A DNA stretch of 64,000 nucleotides from Vibrio aestivus (GCA_003263845.1 JYJN01000155.1:1-64000), one strand, 5' to 3'. Counted from the stretch's first letter, positions 1 through 8,789 are shown. Notes: a model not told the origin generated them from the letters alone. Program-made: numbers and translations.

Positions 1-72
1 CCAATCTTTATCATAAACGGGCATATTAAGGAGCTGATCTCGAACCGCACCACCGACTAAATAAATTTGCAC
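1..72 (-). CDS. cca: CCA-adding tRNA nucleotidyltransferase, N-terminal 24 codons only (cut by window edge)
   Basis: Read on the complement from 72, the sequence begins VQIYLVGGAVRDQLL and runs off the window edge. GGAVRD is the nucleotide-binding motif at the N-terminus of class II CCA-adding enzymes, which build or repair the 3' CCA end of tRNAs. The start is a GTG codon at 70-72. The gene diverges from gspA. A cca-ygiM-ygiF neighbourhood is also found in E. coli and fits the genes that follow here. Only the first 24 residues are visible, so nothing can be said about the C-terminal HD domain. Confidence 0.85.
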   Translation of the reverse strand, partial: MQIYLVGGAVRDQLLNMPVYDKDW

Positions 73-155
73 CTTGTTACCTCGAATTTTTTGCGTGTGC
101 CATTGGCTATTATGAGCTGCAATGATACTTTTCCTGTTAGGACAATTATAGAGAT

Positions 156-1797
156 GTGCGAGTGTATAAGGAATTTTTTGGCTGTGCTGAGCTGCCATTT
201 TCAATAGTACCCAACTCACGCTACCTTTTTTTAAGCCCAAGGCACAAAGAAGCAATCTTTCACCTTGAGTCAGGCTTAGGAGATGGTGGTGGTTTCGCGA
301 TGCTAACGGGTGAAGTTGGCACAGGTAAGACAACGGTCGCGAAGGCGATGTTGAAGTCGCTGGATGATTCGACGCAGGCGGGCTTTATTCTCAACCCAAC
401 CTTCTCAAGCAACGAGCTTCTGGAAGCTATTTGTGACGAATTCAGTTTGGATTATCAGGCTGGTGATAGCCTGAAACAACTCAGCGATACGATACACCGC
501 TTCTTATTGGATAATCACAGCAAGCAAATTCAAACCTTGTTAGTGATTGATGAGGCTCAGCATTTATCCATTGATGTACTGGAGCAGCTGCGTCTGTTAA
601 CTAACTTGGAGACAGAACGCACAAAGCTGCTAAAGGTACTCTTAGTTGGGCAGCCTGAACTGCAACAAAAGCTCAAGCTCCCTCAGTTGCGTCAATTAGC
701 TCAAAGGATCACTGGCCGATATCACTTATTGCCGCTCGATGCTCAAGAAACGAGTAAATACATTCGCTTTCGTTTAGAGCGTTCAGGGGCAAGTGCGGAG
801 CTCTTTTCATCTCGCTGTATACGGCATATCGCAGCCACAGCATCAGGTATTCCAAGGTTAGTTAATCTTGTTTGTGATGCTTCTCTTAAGCATGCCTATT
901 CAGTCGGAGAGCAAATTCCATCTTTTAAAACGGTTGAACTAAGCTGCGAGCAAGTGATGGCATTTCAATTTCAACCTAATCCTTCCGCTTCTAAGAAAAA
1001 GAGTGGCTCTGGCTGGTTAGTGGCTTGCGCGATTACTGGGTTACTGCTGGCAATTCCCAGTTACTATTATGCTCCCAAGCTGGCTCAAAACACGATTGCT
1101 CAAGCGGTAGAAAATCAGCATCCTGTCGTGATGCCATTGAAAGTCGAAACCGAGCAATTGGCAAGCGCATTTACTGAACTGTTAAAACAGGCGAATCAAC
1201 AAGATAGCGCAATTACTGATCTGTATCGTTTGTGGGGGCATCAAGCCTCGGTCATCGACAAAATGTGTGATGGTCAAAGCACGAACTTTCGCTGCATTCG
1301 CCGTTTGGGCAATTGGCAACAGGTCATTGAGCAAAATAAACCAGTGGTTCTAACTCTTCAGCATCAAGGTGAGATTGCGTATGCCACGCTTTATCAAGTG
1401 GGTGCACAATATGTGGACCTGTTGTTAGCAGGTAAGCGAGTTCAGATTGAACGACGCTGGATCGATGAGTTGTGGGTCGGTGAGTATTACACCGTGTGGC
1501 AGGCTTTTTTGGAATCAAACCCTGAGGGAGGGTATGCGAGGGGAGGCGGTTTCAGTGCTCGATACTAAACTCTCTGCACTGCTGGGAGAAGAACCAGGAC
1601 AAGGCCTTGTGTTTGATCGTCAGTTGAAAAATAAGGTCGAACTTTTCCAACGTTGGCAAAATATGGATATTGATGGTATTGCTGGTCGACAGACGCTTTC
1701 TCAGTTAGAAAAGCTCAGCCAAGAAAATCCGCCGACGCTAACACCTCAAAGGTCACAGCCTCAAGAGGTTATCGTGGTAAACGAGGATGATGCCTAA
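156..1797 (+). CDS. gspA: Type II secretion assembly ATPase GspA/ExeA (one frameshift)
   Basis: Inner-membrane AAA+ ATPase that, with GspB, binds peptidoglycan and helps insert the type II secretin in the outer membrane. Visible: Walker A GEVGTGKTT (about residue 52), Walker B LLVIDEAQ (about 128), a membrane segment GWLVACAITGLLLAIPSYYY (about 285-304), a periplasmic region, and a C-terminal peptidoglycan-binding repeat ending near DIDGIAGRQTLSQL. The reading frame breaks at a run of six T at 1505-1510. With five T the protein reads through WQAFWNQTLREG to a stop at 1795-1797, giving about 546 residues, close to the family size. The frame-one stop at 1566 would remove the peptidoglycan-binding domain. 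The stop overlaps the gspB start by one base (TAATG), so the two are probably translationally coupled. Confidence 0.9.
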
Positions 1798-2594
1798 TGT
1801 CTAAAATTTTAGCGGCTTTAGAGCAGTCAGAACAAAATCACCAAGCACAAGCGATGCCTTATAGTGGCATTGAGCGTGTTAATGAAGTGAAAGATAACTG
1901 GGTACCTAAAGGACTGTTGTTCATAGCATTACCGGCAGTTATTGCTGCCACGCTCGGTATCGCACAAGAGTACATCAAACAGAAAGCGAGCTTTGTACCA
2001 TTACCGAGCTCTGAAGAAGTGGTGGTTAATGCTCATTTTGCCGAACTGGCATACCCAAGGTTTGTCGAACGAGAGTTGTCTTCGGTCACTCAAGTTGCGG
2101 CGGCCGCTTCGGAAGTGAAGCAAGTATCACCGATTGCGGTTAATAGTGTTGAAAGTCGACCTAACCCAAGTACTTCAACTACATCTGAGCCTAACAAAAT
2201 CTCACCCGAAATAAACCTGTCAGAGATTGATCTAAGTGAATTTTCCCCATTGCTTGCACAGCGAGTGGAATCTGCTTTAGCTCAAACTCAGTTCCAAGAG
2301 TCTAATTCAAACACACCGACTCCAAGTAGCTCAGGTTCAACACAAGACTCTACCGTTGATCTCATATCTCAATCAAATCGTTATATTGGTAAATTGCCAG
2401 CGTTGAATTTTCAGACTCATGTTTATTCAAACAATGTCGGCAAGCGCTGGGTTCGTGTAAATGGCGTGGAGTATGTAGAAGGGGATTGGGTATCCAATGA
2501 TGTTCAACTGATAGGCATTGAACCGCAGTCAACTAAAGTCAGGTTTGAACAAGAAGTTATAGAGATACCTGCACTCTATGATTGGCAAGGATAA
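1797..2594 (+). CDS. gspB: Type II secretion assembly protein GspB/ExeB
   Basis: Partner of GspA in placing the type II secretin. The 265-residue protein has a short cytoplasmic N-terminus, one membrane segment (GLLFIALPAVIAATLGIA, about 39-56), a long Ser/Thr/Pro-rich periplasmic linker, and a folded C-terminal domain (about 195-265) in which VRVNGVEYVEGDWV resembles the conserved GspB/PilP-like core. It starts inside the gspA stop codon. The last codons lie in a 16-bp tandem repeat that spans the stop. The pair stands apart from any gspC-N operon, as is usual in vibrios. Confidence 0.88.
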   Translation: MSKILAALEQSEQNHQAQAMPYSGIERVNEVKDNWVPKGLLFIALPAVIAATLGIAQEYIKQKASFVPLPSSEEVVVNAHFAELAYPRFVERELSSVTQVAAAASEVKQVSPIAVNSVESRPNPSTSTTSEPNKISPEINLSEIDLSEFSPLLAQRVESALAQTQFQESNSNTPTPSSSGSTQDSTVDLISQSNRYIGKLPALNFQTHVYSNNVGKRWVRVNGVEYVEGDWVSNDVQLIGIEPQSTKVRFEQEVIEIPALYDWQG

Positions 2595-2612
2595 GGATTG
2601 GCAAGGTTAAGC
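2581..2612 (+). repeat. Two-copy 16-bp tandem repeat across the gspB stop codon
   Basis: Copies at 2581-2596 and 2597-2612 match at 15 of 16 positions (GATTGGCAAGG then ATAAG or TTAAG). The gspB stop TAA at 2592-2594 lies in copy one, so copy two is untranslated. This looks like a local slippage duplication at the gene end. Confidence 0.85.
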
Positions 2613-2638
2613 TGATTTAGAACGGTATATGAAAAACA

Positions 2639-2665
2639 AAAAAGGAGCACAATGTGCTCCTTTTT
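2639..2665. terminator. Bidirectional terminator between gspB and ygiM
   Basis: Stem AAAGGAGCAC / GTGCTCCTTT with loop AAT and A- and T-rich flanks on both sides, so it can act for gspB on the plus strand and for the ygiM gene arriving on the minus strand. Confidence 0.85.
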
Positions 2666-2680
2666 CAATTTTAGTTGCTG

Positions 2681-3292
2681 TTACGCCCAGCCGTTTGGTG
2701 ACTTCTTACGACGAGGAATAAGGTGCGGAAGCAGTAAACCAAAGATTAAACCACCGCCTGCAACACCACCACCGTACATGAAGTACTTAAGCAGTAGGTC
2801 TTCTTTTTGTGTATCCAAACGTGCACGAAGCTCACGAATCTCTGTTTGAGAAGCGGTTAGCTGAGTGCTGATTTCGCTGTAGCTTTGTTCTAGATCGGCA
2901 ATTTGCTGATTGCGCGTTTCTAATGATTCAACAAGGCCTGCTTTCTCGCTGTCTGCGTTGTTGCGCGCATTAGCAAGTTTTGATTTCACATCAGCTAATT
3001 CTTTTTCAAGCTTTGGTAGGCGGACGCCCATGCTTTCTTGGCGAGTCACAAAGCGAGTCTCAACCCAACCTTTACGACCACGGCTGTCGGTAATTTGAGA
3101 GTAGCCAGCATCTCTATCTGTGCTTAGTAGAGTCACTTTATCACCCGCATCGACACTGCCGATGATACGGAATTGGTTGCTTGGACCTGAGTGCATGTAG
3201 GTAAATAGTTTATCTGCGATATAGCGGTCTTGAGCAAGCGCAGCTGGGACGACCAGCATAGAGGCTAAAACCATGCAAATCAGTTTCTTCAC
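2681..3292 (-). CDS. ygiM: YgiM-type SH3-domain, membrane-anchored periplasmic protein
   Basis: About 203 residues: a cleavable signal (VKKLICMVLASM to the AQ cleavage region), a bacterial SH3-like domain (YIADKLFTYMHSGPSN to GWVETRFV), a long coiled coil (KLEKELADVKSKLANARNN onward), and a C-terminal membrane segment (YGGGVAGGGLIFGLLLP) followed by basic RRKK. This is the layout of the SH3-and-anchor family that includes E. coli YgiM; its molecular job is not settled. The GTG start at 3290-3292 is chosen because AAAGGA lies six bases upstream and a signal peptide follows at once; reading further upstream adds unrelated sequence. E. coli also has ygiM between cca and ygiF. Confidence 0.8.
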   Translation of the reverse strand: MKKLICMVLASMLVVPAALAQDRYIADKLFTYMHSGPSNQFRIIGSVDAGDKVTLLSTDRDAGYSQITDSRGRKGWVETRFVTRQESMGVRLPKLEKELADVKSKLANARNNADSEKAGLVESLETRNQQIADLEQSYSEISTQLTASQTEIRELRARLDTQKEDLLLKYFMYGGGVAGGGLIFGLLLPHLIPRRKKSPNGWA

Positions 3293-3371
3293 GGTAAATC
3301 CTTTAACAATATTTGGAAATGGCATTATGCATTGGGCAAATAGTATGAAGTTTCGCAAGGCTGTGCAACAA

Positions 3372-3394
3372 AGAAGGGAGGCAAAGCCTCCCTT
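3372..3394 (-). terminator. Terminator after the pit gene
   Basis: Stem AAGGGAGGC / GCCTCCCTT around an AAA loop at 3374-3394. On the minus strand it is followed by TTCTTTGTT, placed just after the pit stop codon. Confidence 0.75.
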
Positions 3395-3449
3395 TATGTG
3401 CGTTTGAGTCAATAATGACAGTGCGCTCACAAAGCGCTGACGTTTTTGA

Positions 3450-4709
3450 TTAAACGAACATACCTTGAATTGCGTAGAAGAACACAACCGCAAGTAGAGC
3501 ACCTGCTGGCAGTGTTACGATCCATGAAGCAACAATATTACGCACGACGCCAAGGTTTAGCGCTGCAATACCACGAGCGAAACCAACGCCTAAAACGGCA
3601 CCAACGAGTGTTTGTGTAGTTGAAATTGGTAGACCTGTACCTGAAGCAAGAACAACCGTACAAGCTGTTGCAAGCTGAGCCGCAAAGCCACGGCTTGGTG
3701 TTAGTTCAGTAATACCAGTACCAACAGTTGCCATTACTTTGTGGCCAAGGGTTGCAAGACCGACAACGATACCAAAACCACCTAGTGGAAGAATCCACCA
3801 AGCAATCGTGCTTTTGCCCGTGATTTCACCCATGTGCTCAACGGTTGACACTACTGCTGATAGTGGGCCAATCGCGTTCGCTACATCGTTTGAACCGTGT
3901 GCAAACGCCATTGCACACGCAGTGATAACCATCAGTACGCTAAAGATGCCTTCAACACCAGCAAAACCATGATCGTCTTCACGGTTAGCAAATTTCTTCT
4001 GAATGTAGAGGTAACCGCCAATCATAACTACAGATGAAACAGCTGCAGCCCACGCCCAGGCTTGAGCACCAGATAAGTGCAGACCAACGTGTTTTAGGCC
4101 TTTAGTAATGGTTACTAGTGCGATAACCATTGTAGTGATGAACATGTACACTGGTACAAAACGTTTTGCGTTGAAAAGAGGCTTCTCTGTATCGAAGATT
4201 AGACGCTGCGCACTGATGAAAATAACATACGCGAAGAAGCCTGAAATAACAGGAGTCACCACCCAGCTACCCACAATACCTTTTACACTGCTCCAATCTA
4301 CCGCCTCGGTACCTACCGACACACAGGCAAAACCAATGATTGCACCTATGATCGAGTGAGTCGTCGAAACTGGCCAGCCCATGTATGAGGCAAGTAGTAG
4401 CCACGTACCAGCTGCAAGCAGGGCCGAAAGCATACCAAACACCAGTACATCAGGTTGGTGTGTGAAAAGGTCTGTATCAATTACGCCACGGCGAATCGTA
4501 TCGGTTACTTCACCACCTGCAAGGTAAGCACCTGCAAATTCGAAGATCATCGCGATAATGATCGCTTGTTTAACCGTTAAAGCTTTAGAGCCGACTGAGG
4601 TGCCCATTGCGTTTGCAACGTCATTCGCACCAATACCAATCGCCATCAAGAAACCGAAAGCGGCTGCAATAAGAATGAGGACAGTGCCGTGGTTAGCAAT
4701 TATATCCAT
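3450..4709 (-). CDS. pitA: Low-affinity inorganic phosphate transporter (PiT family)
   Basis: Inner-membrane phosphate/cation transporter of about 419 residues with some ten hydrophobic segments. The two inverted PiT signatures are both present: GANDVANAMGTSVGSKAL near the N-terminus and AHGSNDVANAIGPLSAVV in the second half, each followed by a PxSTT motif (GWPVSTTHSIIGA and GLPISTTQTLVGA). The start at 4707-4709 (MDIIANHGTV) gives the normal N-terminus; the frame stays open upstream, but that part resembles no transporter. The DUF47 gene lies 130 bp upstream on the same strand, the usual pit partner arrangement. Confidence 0.9.
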   Translation of the reverse strand: MDIIANHGTVLILIAAAFGFLMAIGIGANDVANAMGTSVGSKALTVKQAIIIAMIFEFAGAYLAGGEVTDTIRRGVIDTDLFTHQPDVLVFGMLSALLAAGTWLLLASYMGWPVSTTHSIIGAIIGFACVSVGTEAVDWSSVKGIVGSWVVTPVISGFFAYVIFISAQRLIFDTEKPLFNAKRFVPVYMFITTMVIALVTITKGLKHVGLHLSGAQAWAWAAAVSSVVMIGGYLYIQKKFANREDDHGFAGVEGIFSVLMVITACAMAFAHGSNDVANAIGPLSAVVSTVEHMGEITGKSTIAWWILPLGGFGIVVGLATLGHKVMATVGTGITELTPSRGFAAQLATACTVVLASGTGLPISTTQTLVGAVLGVGFARGIAALNLGVVRNIVASWIVTLPAGALLAVVFFYAIQGMFV

Positions 4710-4839
4710 CGTAATACCTAGTTTTGTTATAACAAGCGGAGCAAATTTTAAGCGCAACAAACCCATCAGCGTTGAATATATTCATCGCCTAGCCAGTTGA
4801 GTTCAAATAATGCTCTTCGTTATTGAGTTAACTTATGAA

Positions 4840-5520
4840 TTATGAGCGAGATAGCATAACTTCCAGACGAGCGCCTACACGTTGCGCTTGGTCTGCAATT
4901 CCGCCAACCCATTCAAGAATTTTGTACAAGAACATAACATCGATAGGATTCAAGTCCTGCTCTACGACCATTAGTTGCTGGCGCAGCTGAATTTGCATCG
5001 CGTCGGTGTCATCTTCAATGACATCTAGCTGGTGGATCATTTCAGCAACGAGAGTTACCTCTCGGCCTTTAAATCCAGTTTCCAGTAACTCGTCTAACTC
5101 GTTAATCACTTTCTGTGCTTGATCTGCCGCGTCTAGGCAACGTTTCACGTAAGCGATGAAGTTTTCTTGAAGAGCTTCTGGGATGACGAGTTGACGGCCG
5201 TATACACGACCAGCAATGTCTTTAGCGAGGTTTGCAAGTTTGTCTTGTTGAGTTAGCAACTCAAGCATGTCGGTACGATCAACCGGCATAAACAAACCGC
5301 GAGGAAGTTTGAGACGAATTTCACGTTTGAGTACGTCCGCTTCTTTCTCTAGGTGAGAAATTTGAGCGCGAATTTCAGCCGCTTTTTCCCAGTCACCTTT
5401 TGAAGACACTTCAAAAAAGTTCACTAGGTGTGAGCAACACTCGTTCACGCAAACAACGTGACGCTGCAAAGGCTTAATTGGGGACTTTGCAAATAACCCC
5501 ATAATCGTATTCACTGGCAT
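4840..5520 (-). CDS. DUF47/PhoU-like partner of the Pit transporter
   Basis: A 226-residue, almost wholly alpha-helical soluble protein of the DUF47 (TIGR00153) family, distantly PhoU-like. It begins MPVNTIMGLFAKSP and contains the conserved stretches FMPVDRTDMLELL (about 80-92) and VIEDDTDAMQIQLR (about 169-182). Members are usually encoded with PiT transporters and are thought to modulate phosphate or polyphosphate handling; a biochemical activity is not established. Here it precedes pitA on the same strand, so co-expression is likely. A short perfect inverted repeat lies 42 bp upstream. Confidence 0.85.
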   Translation of the reverse strand: MPVNTIMGLFAKSPIKPLQRHVVCVNECCSHLVNFFEVSSKGDWEKAAEIRAQISHLEKEADVLKREIRLKLPRGLFMPVDRTDMLELLTQQDKLANLAKDIAGRVYGRQLVIPEALQENFIAYVKRCLDAADQAQKVINELDELLETGFKGREVTLVAEMIHQLDVIEDDTDAMQIQLRQQLMVVEQDLNPIDVMFLYKILEWVGGIADQAQRVGARLEVMLSRS

Positions 5521-5561
5521 GGTCGTTCAACCTAAATGTATAACCTAAAAAGAACATACAC

Positions 5562-5578
5562 CATTTCATGGTGAAATG
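5562..5578. promoter_or_regulatory. Inverted repeat upstream of the DUF47-pitA genes
   Basis: CATTTCA-TGG-TGAAATG, seven-base perfect arms. It sits in the 200-bp divergent gap between DUF47 and ygiF, close to where a DUF47 promoter or leader would be. It does not match a Pho box as I know it. It may be an operator or chance. Confidence 0.3.
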
Positions 5579-5724
5579 TTGAGCGATGGCTATAAAGGCG
5601 CGCATGTTAACCCATTAAATCCCTCATTTAAACTGTTTTAGATCATCATTAGGGCGATATTTCACACTTGCTCCATGTGGAAATTGGCAATATCCTGTTG
5701 CTATCTGCTTTGAAAGGTATAGAT

Positions 5725-7243
5725 ATGGAAACCGAGATAGAACTGAAGTTTTTTGTTTCTCCTGATTTTTCAGACGTTTTACTGAAGAAAATCTCAGAGG
5801 CAAAAGTCCTTCAGCACAGTTGTCGTGAGTTAGGAAATACTTACTTTGATACTCCTGATAATTGGCTAAGAGAGCATGATATTGGCATGCGTATTCGCCG
5901 TTTTGATGACGTGTTTGTTCAAACCGTGAAAACGGCCGGACGCGTAGTCGCAGGTTTACACCAAAGACTGAATATAATGCCGAACATAACTCTAATGACC
6001 CAGATTTATCTCTGCATCCAGAAGATATTTGGCCGCAAGGAAGAACCTACACTGAGGTTCAACAACAGTTAATCCCACTCTTTTCTACTAACTTTACTCG
6101 TGAGCAGTGGCTGATCGGCATGGCCGATGGTAGTCAAATAGAAGTGGCTTTCGATCAGGGCTTAGTGCTTGCGGGTGATAAAGAAGACCCTATCTGTGAA
6201 GTCGAATTAGAACTTAAATCTGGTCAAGCGGATTCGTTGTTCACTCTAGCTCGCACTCTATGTGAAGCGGGCGGCATGCGTCTTGGTAATTTAAGCAAAG
6301 CGGCACGTGGTTATCGTTTAGCTCAAGGTCATGAGCCAGATGAAGTGAAAGAGCTGACATTAGTTGCGACAGACAAAAACGACACCGTTGAGTCTTGCTT
6401 CATTAATACCTTAGAACACGCGCTTTCTCATTGGCACTATCACGAGCAGATCTATTCAGAAAGAGAGTCAAACGAAGCGCTGCACCAAATTCGCCAATCG
6501 ATCAGTTTTATTCGTCAAACGTTGACATTTACGGTGGCATTGTGCCGCGTCGCGCGAGTGCTATTTTGAGACAAGAGCTGAAATGGCTAGAGCAAGAGCT
6601 TGAGTGGTTACAAGAGTTTGACTACCTTGATGACCTGCTAGAAGACAAAGGCCATGTACTGCGCAAGTTGGATGCTCGTAAGTTCCTAGTTGGTGAACTT
6701 AAAGTGATGCAAGAACAACTGCCTGATCGTGAAAGCAATTTAACGCTATTGTCTTCGGCACGTTATACCGGGTTATTGTTGGATCTTAGCCGTTGGATTT
6801 TGAGCCGAGGTTGGCAACCTTTCCTCGACGAAAAGGCCAGACAAAAAATGTCACGTAACATTGTGCCATTTTCTGTCCAACAACTAGATCGTACATGGGC
6901 AGAGCTTATGGAAGCTTTCCCGCCGGAGCGTACGCTATCTCGTCAGGAATACATCGATCAGCAATACCGCTTGATGCGCAACTTGTATACAGGACTTGGC
7001 TTTGCAAGTTTGTACGATGCTGACGAGCGCAATAGCTTCCGCCTACCATGGGCTGACTTGATGCAGGGTATTGATGACTTACTGATGCTAAAACCACTTG
7101 CTAATCTTATGGACAAGCTTGATGGAGAAGCAGAACGTGAACAGTTAGAGCGATGGCTTTTCCGTCAAGAAACATCAATTTTGCACGCTATGGAGCAAAC
7201 ACGCTTAATTAGTGTGGAAGCTGCCCCATATTGGCAGGAATAA
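5725..7243 (+). CDS. ygiF: Inorganic triphosphatase, CYTH plus CHAD domains (two frameshifts)
   Basis: METEIELKF at 5725 carries the ExExK signature of the CYTH triphosphatase tunnel fold, so this is the YgiF-type enzyme that hydrolyses inorganic triphosphate. The N-terminal half is the CYTH domain (through EVELELKSG, LSKAARGYRL); the C-terminal half is a helical CHAD domain (ALHQIRQSISFIRQ, LEQELEWLQEF). Two one-base losses break the frame: near 5968 (restoring C gives HQRPEYNAEH) and near 6526 (restoring C gives RQTLTIYGGIVPRR). Repaired length is about 506 residues. The start is chosen for the CYTH signature and GAAAGGT upstream; the frame is open further upstream but lacks family similarity. 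In E. coli ygiF abuts glnE; here about 2.9 kb intervenes. Confidence 0.88.
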
Positions 7244-7248
7244 AAAGC

Positions 7249-7282
7249 AAAAAGGGCTTAGTTGAAAGACTAAGCCCTTTTT
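7249..7282. terminator. Bidirectional terminator after ygiF
   Basis: Fourteen-base arms AAAAAGGGCTTAGT / ACTAAGCCCTTTTT around TGAAAG. It closes ygiF and also faces the small gene ending at 7333 on the minus strand. Confidence 0.9.
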
Positions 7283-7332
7283 CTTGTTCTGTTCGTAACG
7301 AATGTTACTAAGCTATACGCAACATGTACGTT

Positions 7333-7557
7333 TCAGGTACGACAGGTGCATTTCAGTTTTACTTTGTGCTGTTTCGCCATACTACAAATGAGCCCGAGAC
7401 TGATTAGCGAAATAGTATAACCAAAGTAGGTTAGTCCATATTGAAGCGTTTCAAACGTGTGTGCATCAATATCTAATATATATAGAGAGAGCAGCGCAGC
7501 CCATCCAAGAACATAAACGGCCACGAGAAATATCGCAGATTGAACAGATTTAGCCAT
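7333..7557 (-). CDS. Small membrane protein of unknown function (74 residues)
   Basis: I do not recognise this protein. The start MAKSVQSAIF at 7555-7557 is set by AAAGGAG eight bases upstream; the frame is open for ten more codons but without a ribosome site. Two hydrophobic segments are predicted by eye: IFLVAVYVLGWAALLSLYIL (about 9-28) and YGLTYFGYTISLISLGLIC (about 39-57). They are joined by a short acidic loop and followed by a basic tail with two closely spaced cysteines (KLKCTCRT). It lies between ygiF and a K+ channel gene on the minus strand. Expression is plausible from the strong ribosome binding site; any function would be guesswork. Confidence 0.6.
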   Translation of the reverse strand: MAKSVQSAIFLVAVYVLGWAALLSLYILDIDAHTFETLQYGLTYFGYTISLISLGLICSMAKQHKVKLKCTCRT

Positions 7558-7750
7558 TGAGTATTCTCCTTTAGTAATGAGCGACAAAGGTTAATGAGTT
7601 TCAGGCGGAATTTGTCAGGTGATGTTTTACTTATGTCATGGTTGAGTCAATCTGCTAAGTACAATTGTAAAATTTGATTTACCGATTATGACGTTCTTTG
7701 GGGCGATTCGCGGTGGTTATCTTTGTTCAAAAGATTGTCTAGACTACGAG

Positions 7751-7828
7751 TTAAGAAAAGAACAGGTGTAGCCCATTAATGATATAAGCGACCACAAGCC
7801 ATACCGCACATTTTAAATAGTTATCCAT
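7751..7828 (-). CDS. Candidate 25-residue single-pass membrane peptide
   Basis: Reading the complement from ATG at 7826-7828 gives MDNYLKCAVWLVVAYIINGL and then HLFFS before TAA. The body (CAVWLVVAYIINGLHLFF) is long and hydrophobic enough to cross the membrane once. GGAG stands eight bases before the ATG (ACTGGAGCCAAATAAATG), good spacing for translation. Small single-pass peptides are common next to membrane protein genes, but I know of no named homologue. A frame this short can occur by chance. The ribosome site together with the hydrophobic composition is the evidence for it. Confidence 0.45.
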   Translation of the reverse strand: MDNYLKCAVWLVVAYIINGLHLFFS

Positions 7829-7836
7829 TTATTTGG

Positions 7837-7883
7837 CTCCAGTGATTTGTGTGCTTAACAGGCTAGAGCCTTTTGAACTGGAG
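7837..7883 (-). promoter_or_regulatory. Possible RNA fold masking the ribosome site of the 25-residue peptide
   Basis: On the minus strand CTCCAGT (7883-7877) can pair with ACTGGAG (7843-7837), and ACTGGAG contains the GGAG ribosome site. A second pairing, GGCTC (about 7870-7866) with GAGCC (about 7839-7835), also covers GGAG, and the two exclude each other. This is drawn by eye without a folding calculation. Confidence 0.3.
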
Positions 7884-7940
7884 TCTGTCAGAGGACATTT
7901 TCAATAAGTAATATCTGTGCAAATTGTCTAGAGTTATTAA

Positions 7941-8732
7941 TCACCGCCTATTCTGATCCTGTTTATCATTATGTGATTCGAAACCGCTCATATCCTTTTC
8001 AATTCTGTCTAATCTCTCCAATATTGCAGCTTGCTGCTGAGTTATTTGGTAGAGAAGCTTCTCTTTATTTATCGCTCTATCTTCCTGCTGTCGAGTAGGG
8101 GATGCAATGAGTGATGTGATCAATCCTGAAATCATACCGAATAAGCCTACACCTGACACAATTAACCCAGCTGCGAGTAATTTTCCAGAATCGGTCACAG
8201 GGTAGTGATCCCCATAGCCGACGGTCGAAATGGTCACTAGCGCCCACCACATGGCGTCGCCGGCGTTATCAATATTGGATTCGGGATTAGGCCCTTCAAG
8301 AAACAGCATGACGCTTGAACCTACAGCCATTAACACCACCATCAATAAGATAATGGAGGCTAACGTTGTCTCTGTACGGTTACGGGTGAGCAGGGCGGCG
8401 ATGTTTTGGCTCGAACGCAGCAGTAATATGACTCGCAAAATTTGGAAAATTCGTGCATATCGCAAAGGCTCAATCAAAGGGATACTTGCGATGTAATCTA
8501 TCCAGTGTTTTTTCAAGAATTGCACGCGATCTGTGGCGCGGATCATATCTATAGTCAACTGTATGATGAATACGCTACAGATCAGGAAGTCTAAGCCGAT
8601 AAGGACCTGACGAGTTTCATGGTCGACAGGCAAAAAGAGCAAGCTTGAGATCACAAATAGCGCCATGAATGACAGGATTAGTGACAATAAGCTCATAGGT
8701 TTAGTGCTGTCTTTGTTATCATCTTTATTCAT
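7941..8732 (-). CDS. Voltage-gated-type potassium channel protein
   Basis: A six-segment K+ channel subunit of about 263 residues. The pore loop and selectivity filter ISTVGYGDHYP is canonical. Before it come S1 (LLSLILSFMALFVISSLLFL), S2 (LIGLDFLICSVFIIQLTIDM), S3 and an arginine-bearing S4 (RYARIFQILRVILLLRSSQN). After it come S6 (LLAAGLIVSGVGLFGMISGL) and a C-terminal coiled coil with charged heptads (ITQQQAAILERLDRIEKDM), probably for tetramer assembly. No RCK/TrkA domain follows. The start MNKDDNKD at 8730-8732 gives a normal short cytoplasmic N-terminus; a TTG further upstream is in frame but unsupported. It diverges from the chemoreceptor gene across 90 bp. Confidence 0.85.
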   Translation of the reverse strand: MNKDDNKDSTKPMSLLSLILSFMALFVISSLLFLPVDHETRQVLIGLDFLICSVFIIQLTIDMIRATDRVQFLKKHWIDYIASIPLIEPLRYARIFQILRVILLLRSSQNIAALLTRNRTETTLASIILLMVVLMAVGSSVMLFLEGPNPESNIDNAGDAMWWALVTISTVGYGDHYPVTDSGKLLAAGLIVSGVGLFGMISGLITSLIASPTRQQEDRAINKEKLLYQITQQQAAILERLDRIEKDMSGFESHNDKQDQNRR

Positions 8733-8764
8733 ACGAAGCTCGAAATAAATATCGGGTAAGTTTC

Positions 8765-8789
8765 TTAACCCATTAATTTTTTGGGTTAA
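8765..8789. promoter_or_regulatory. Inverted repeat in the K+ channel / chemoreceptor divergent gap
   Basis: TTAACCCA and TGGGTTAA, eight-base perfect arms nine bases apart, sit midway in the 90-bp gap between two divergent starts. This is where a shared operator would lie. No known regulator box is recognised. Confidence 0.4.

Larger units (their letters stand above)
7558..7940. other. 383-bp gap between the 74-residue protein and the K+ channel gene
   Basis: AT-rich. The only coding candidate I see is the 25-codon frame at 7751-7828 (minus). Its upstream side, 7837-7883, holds an inverted repeat that includes the ribosome binding site. No tRNA, repeat array or clear terminator is visible. 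Confidence 0.6.

Noticed and set aside
2652..2849. Plus-strand frame over the 3' end of ygiM
   Set aside because: Lies over the terminator and antisense to a real gene; no ribosome site.
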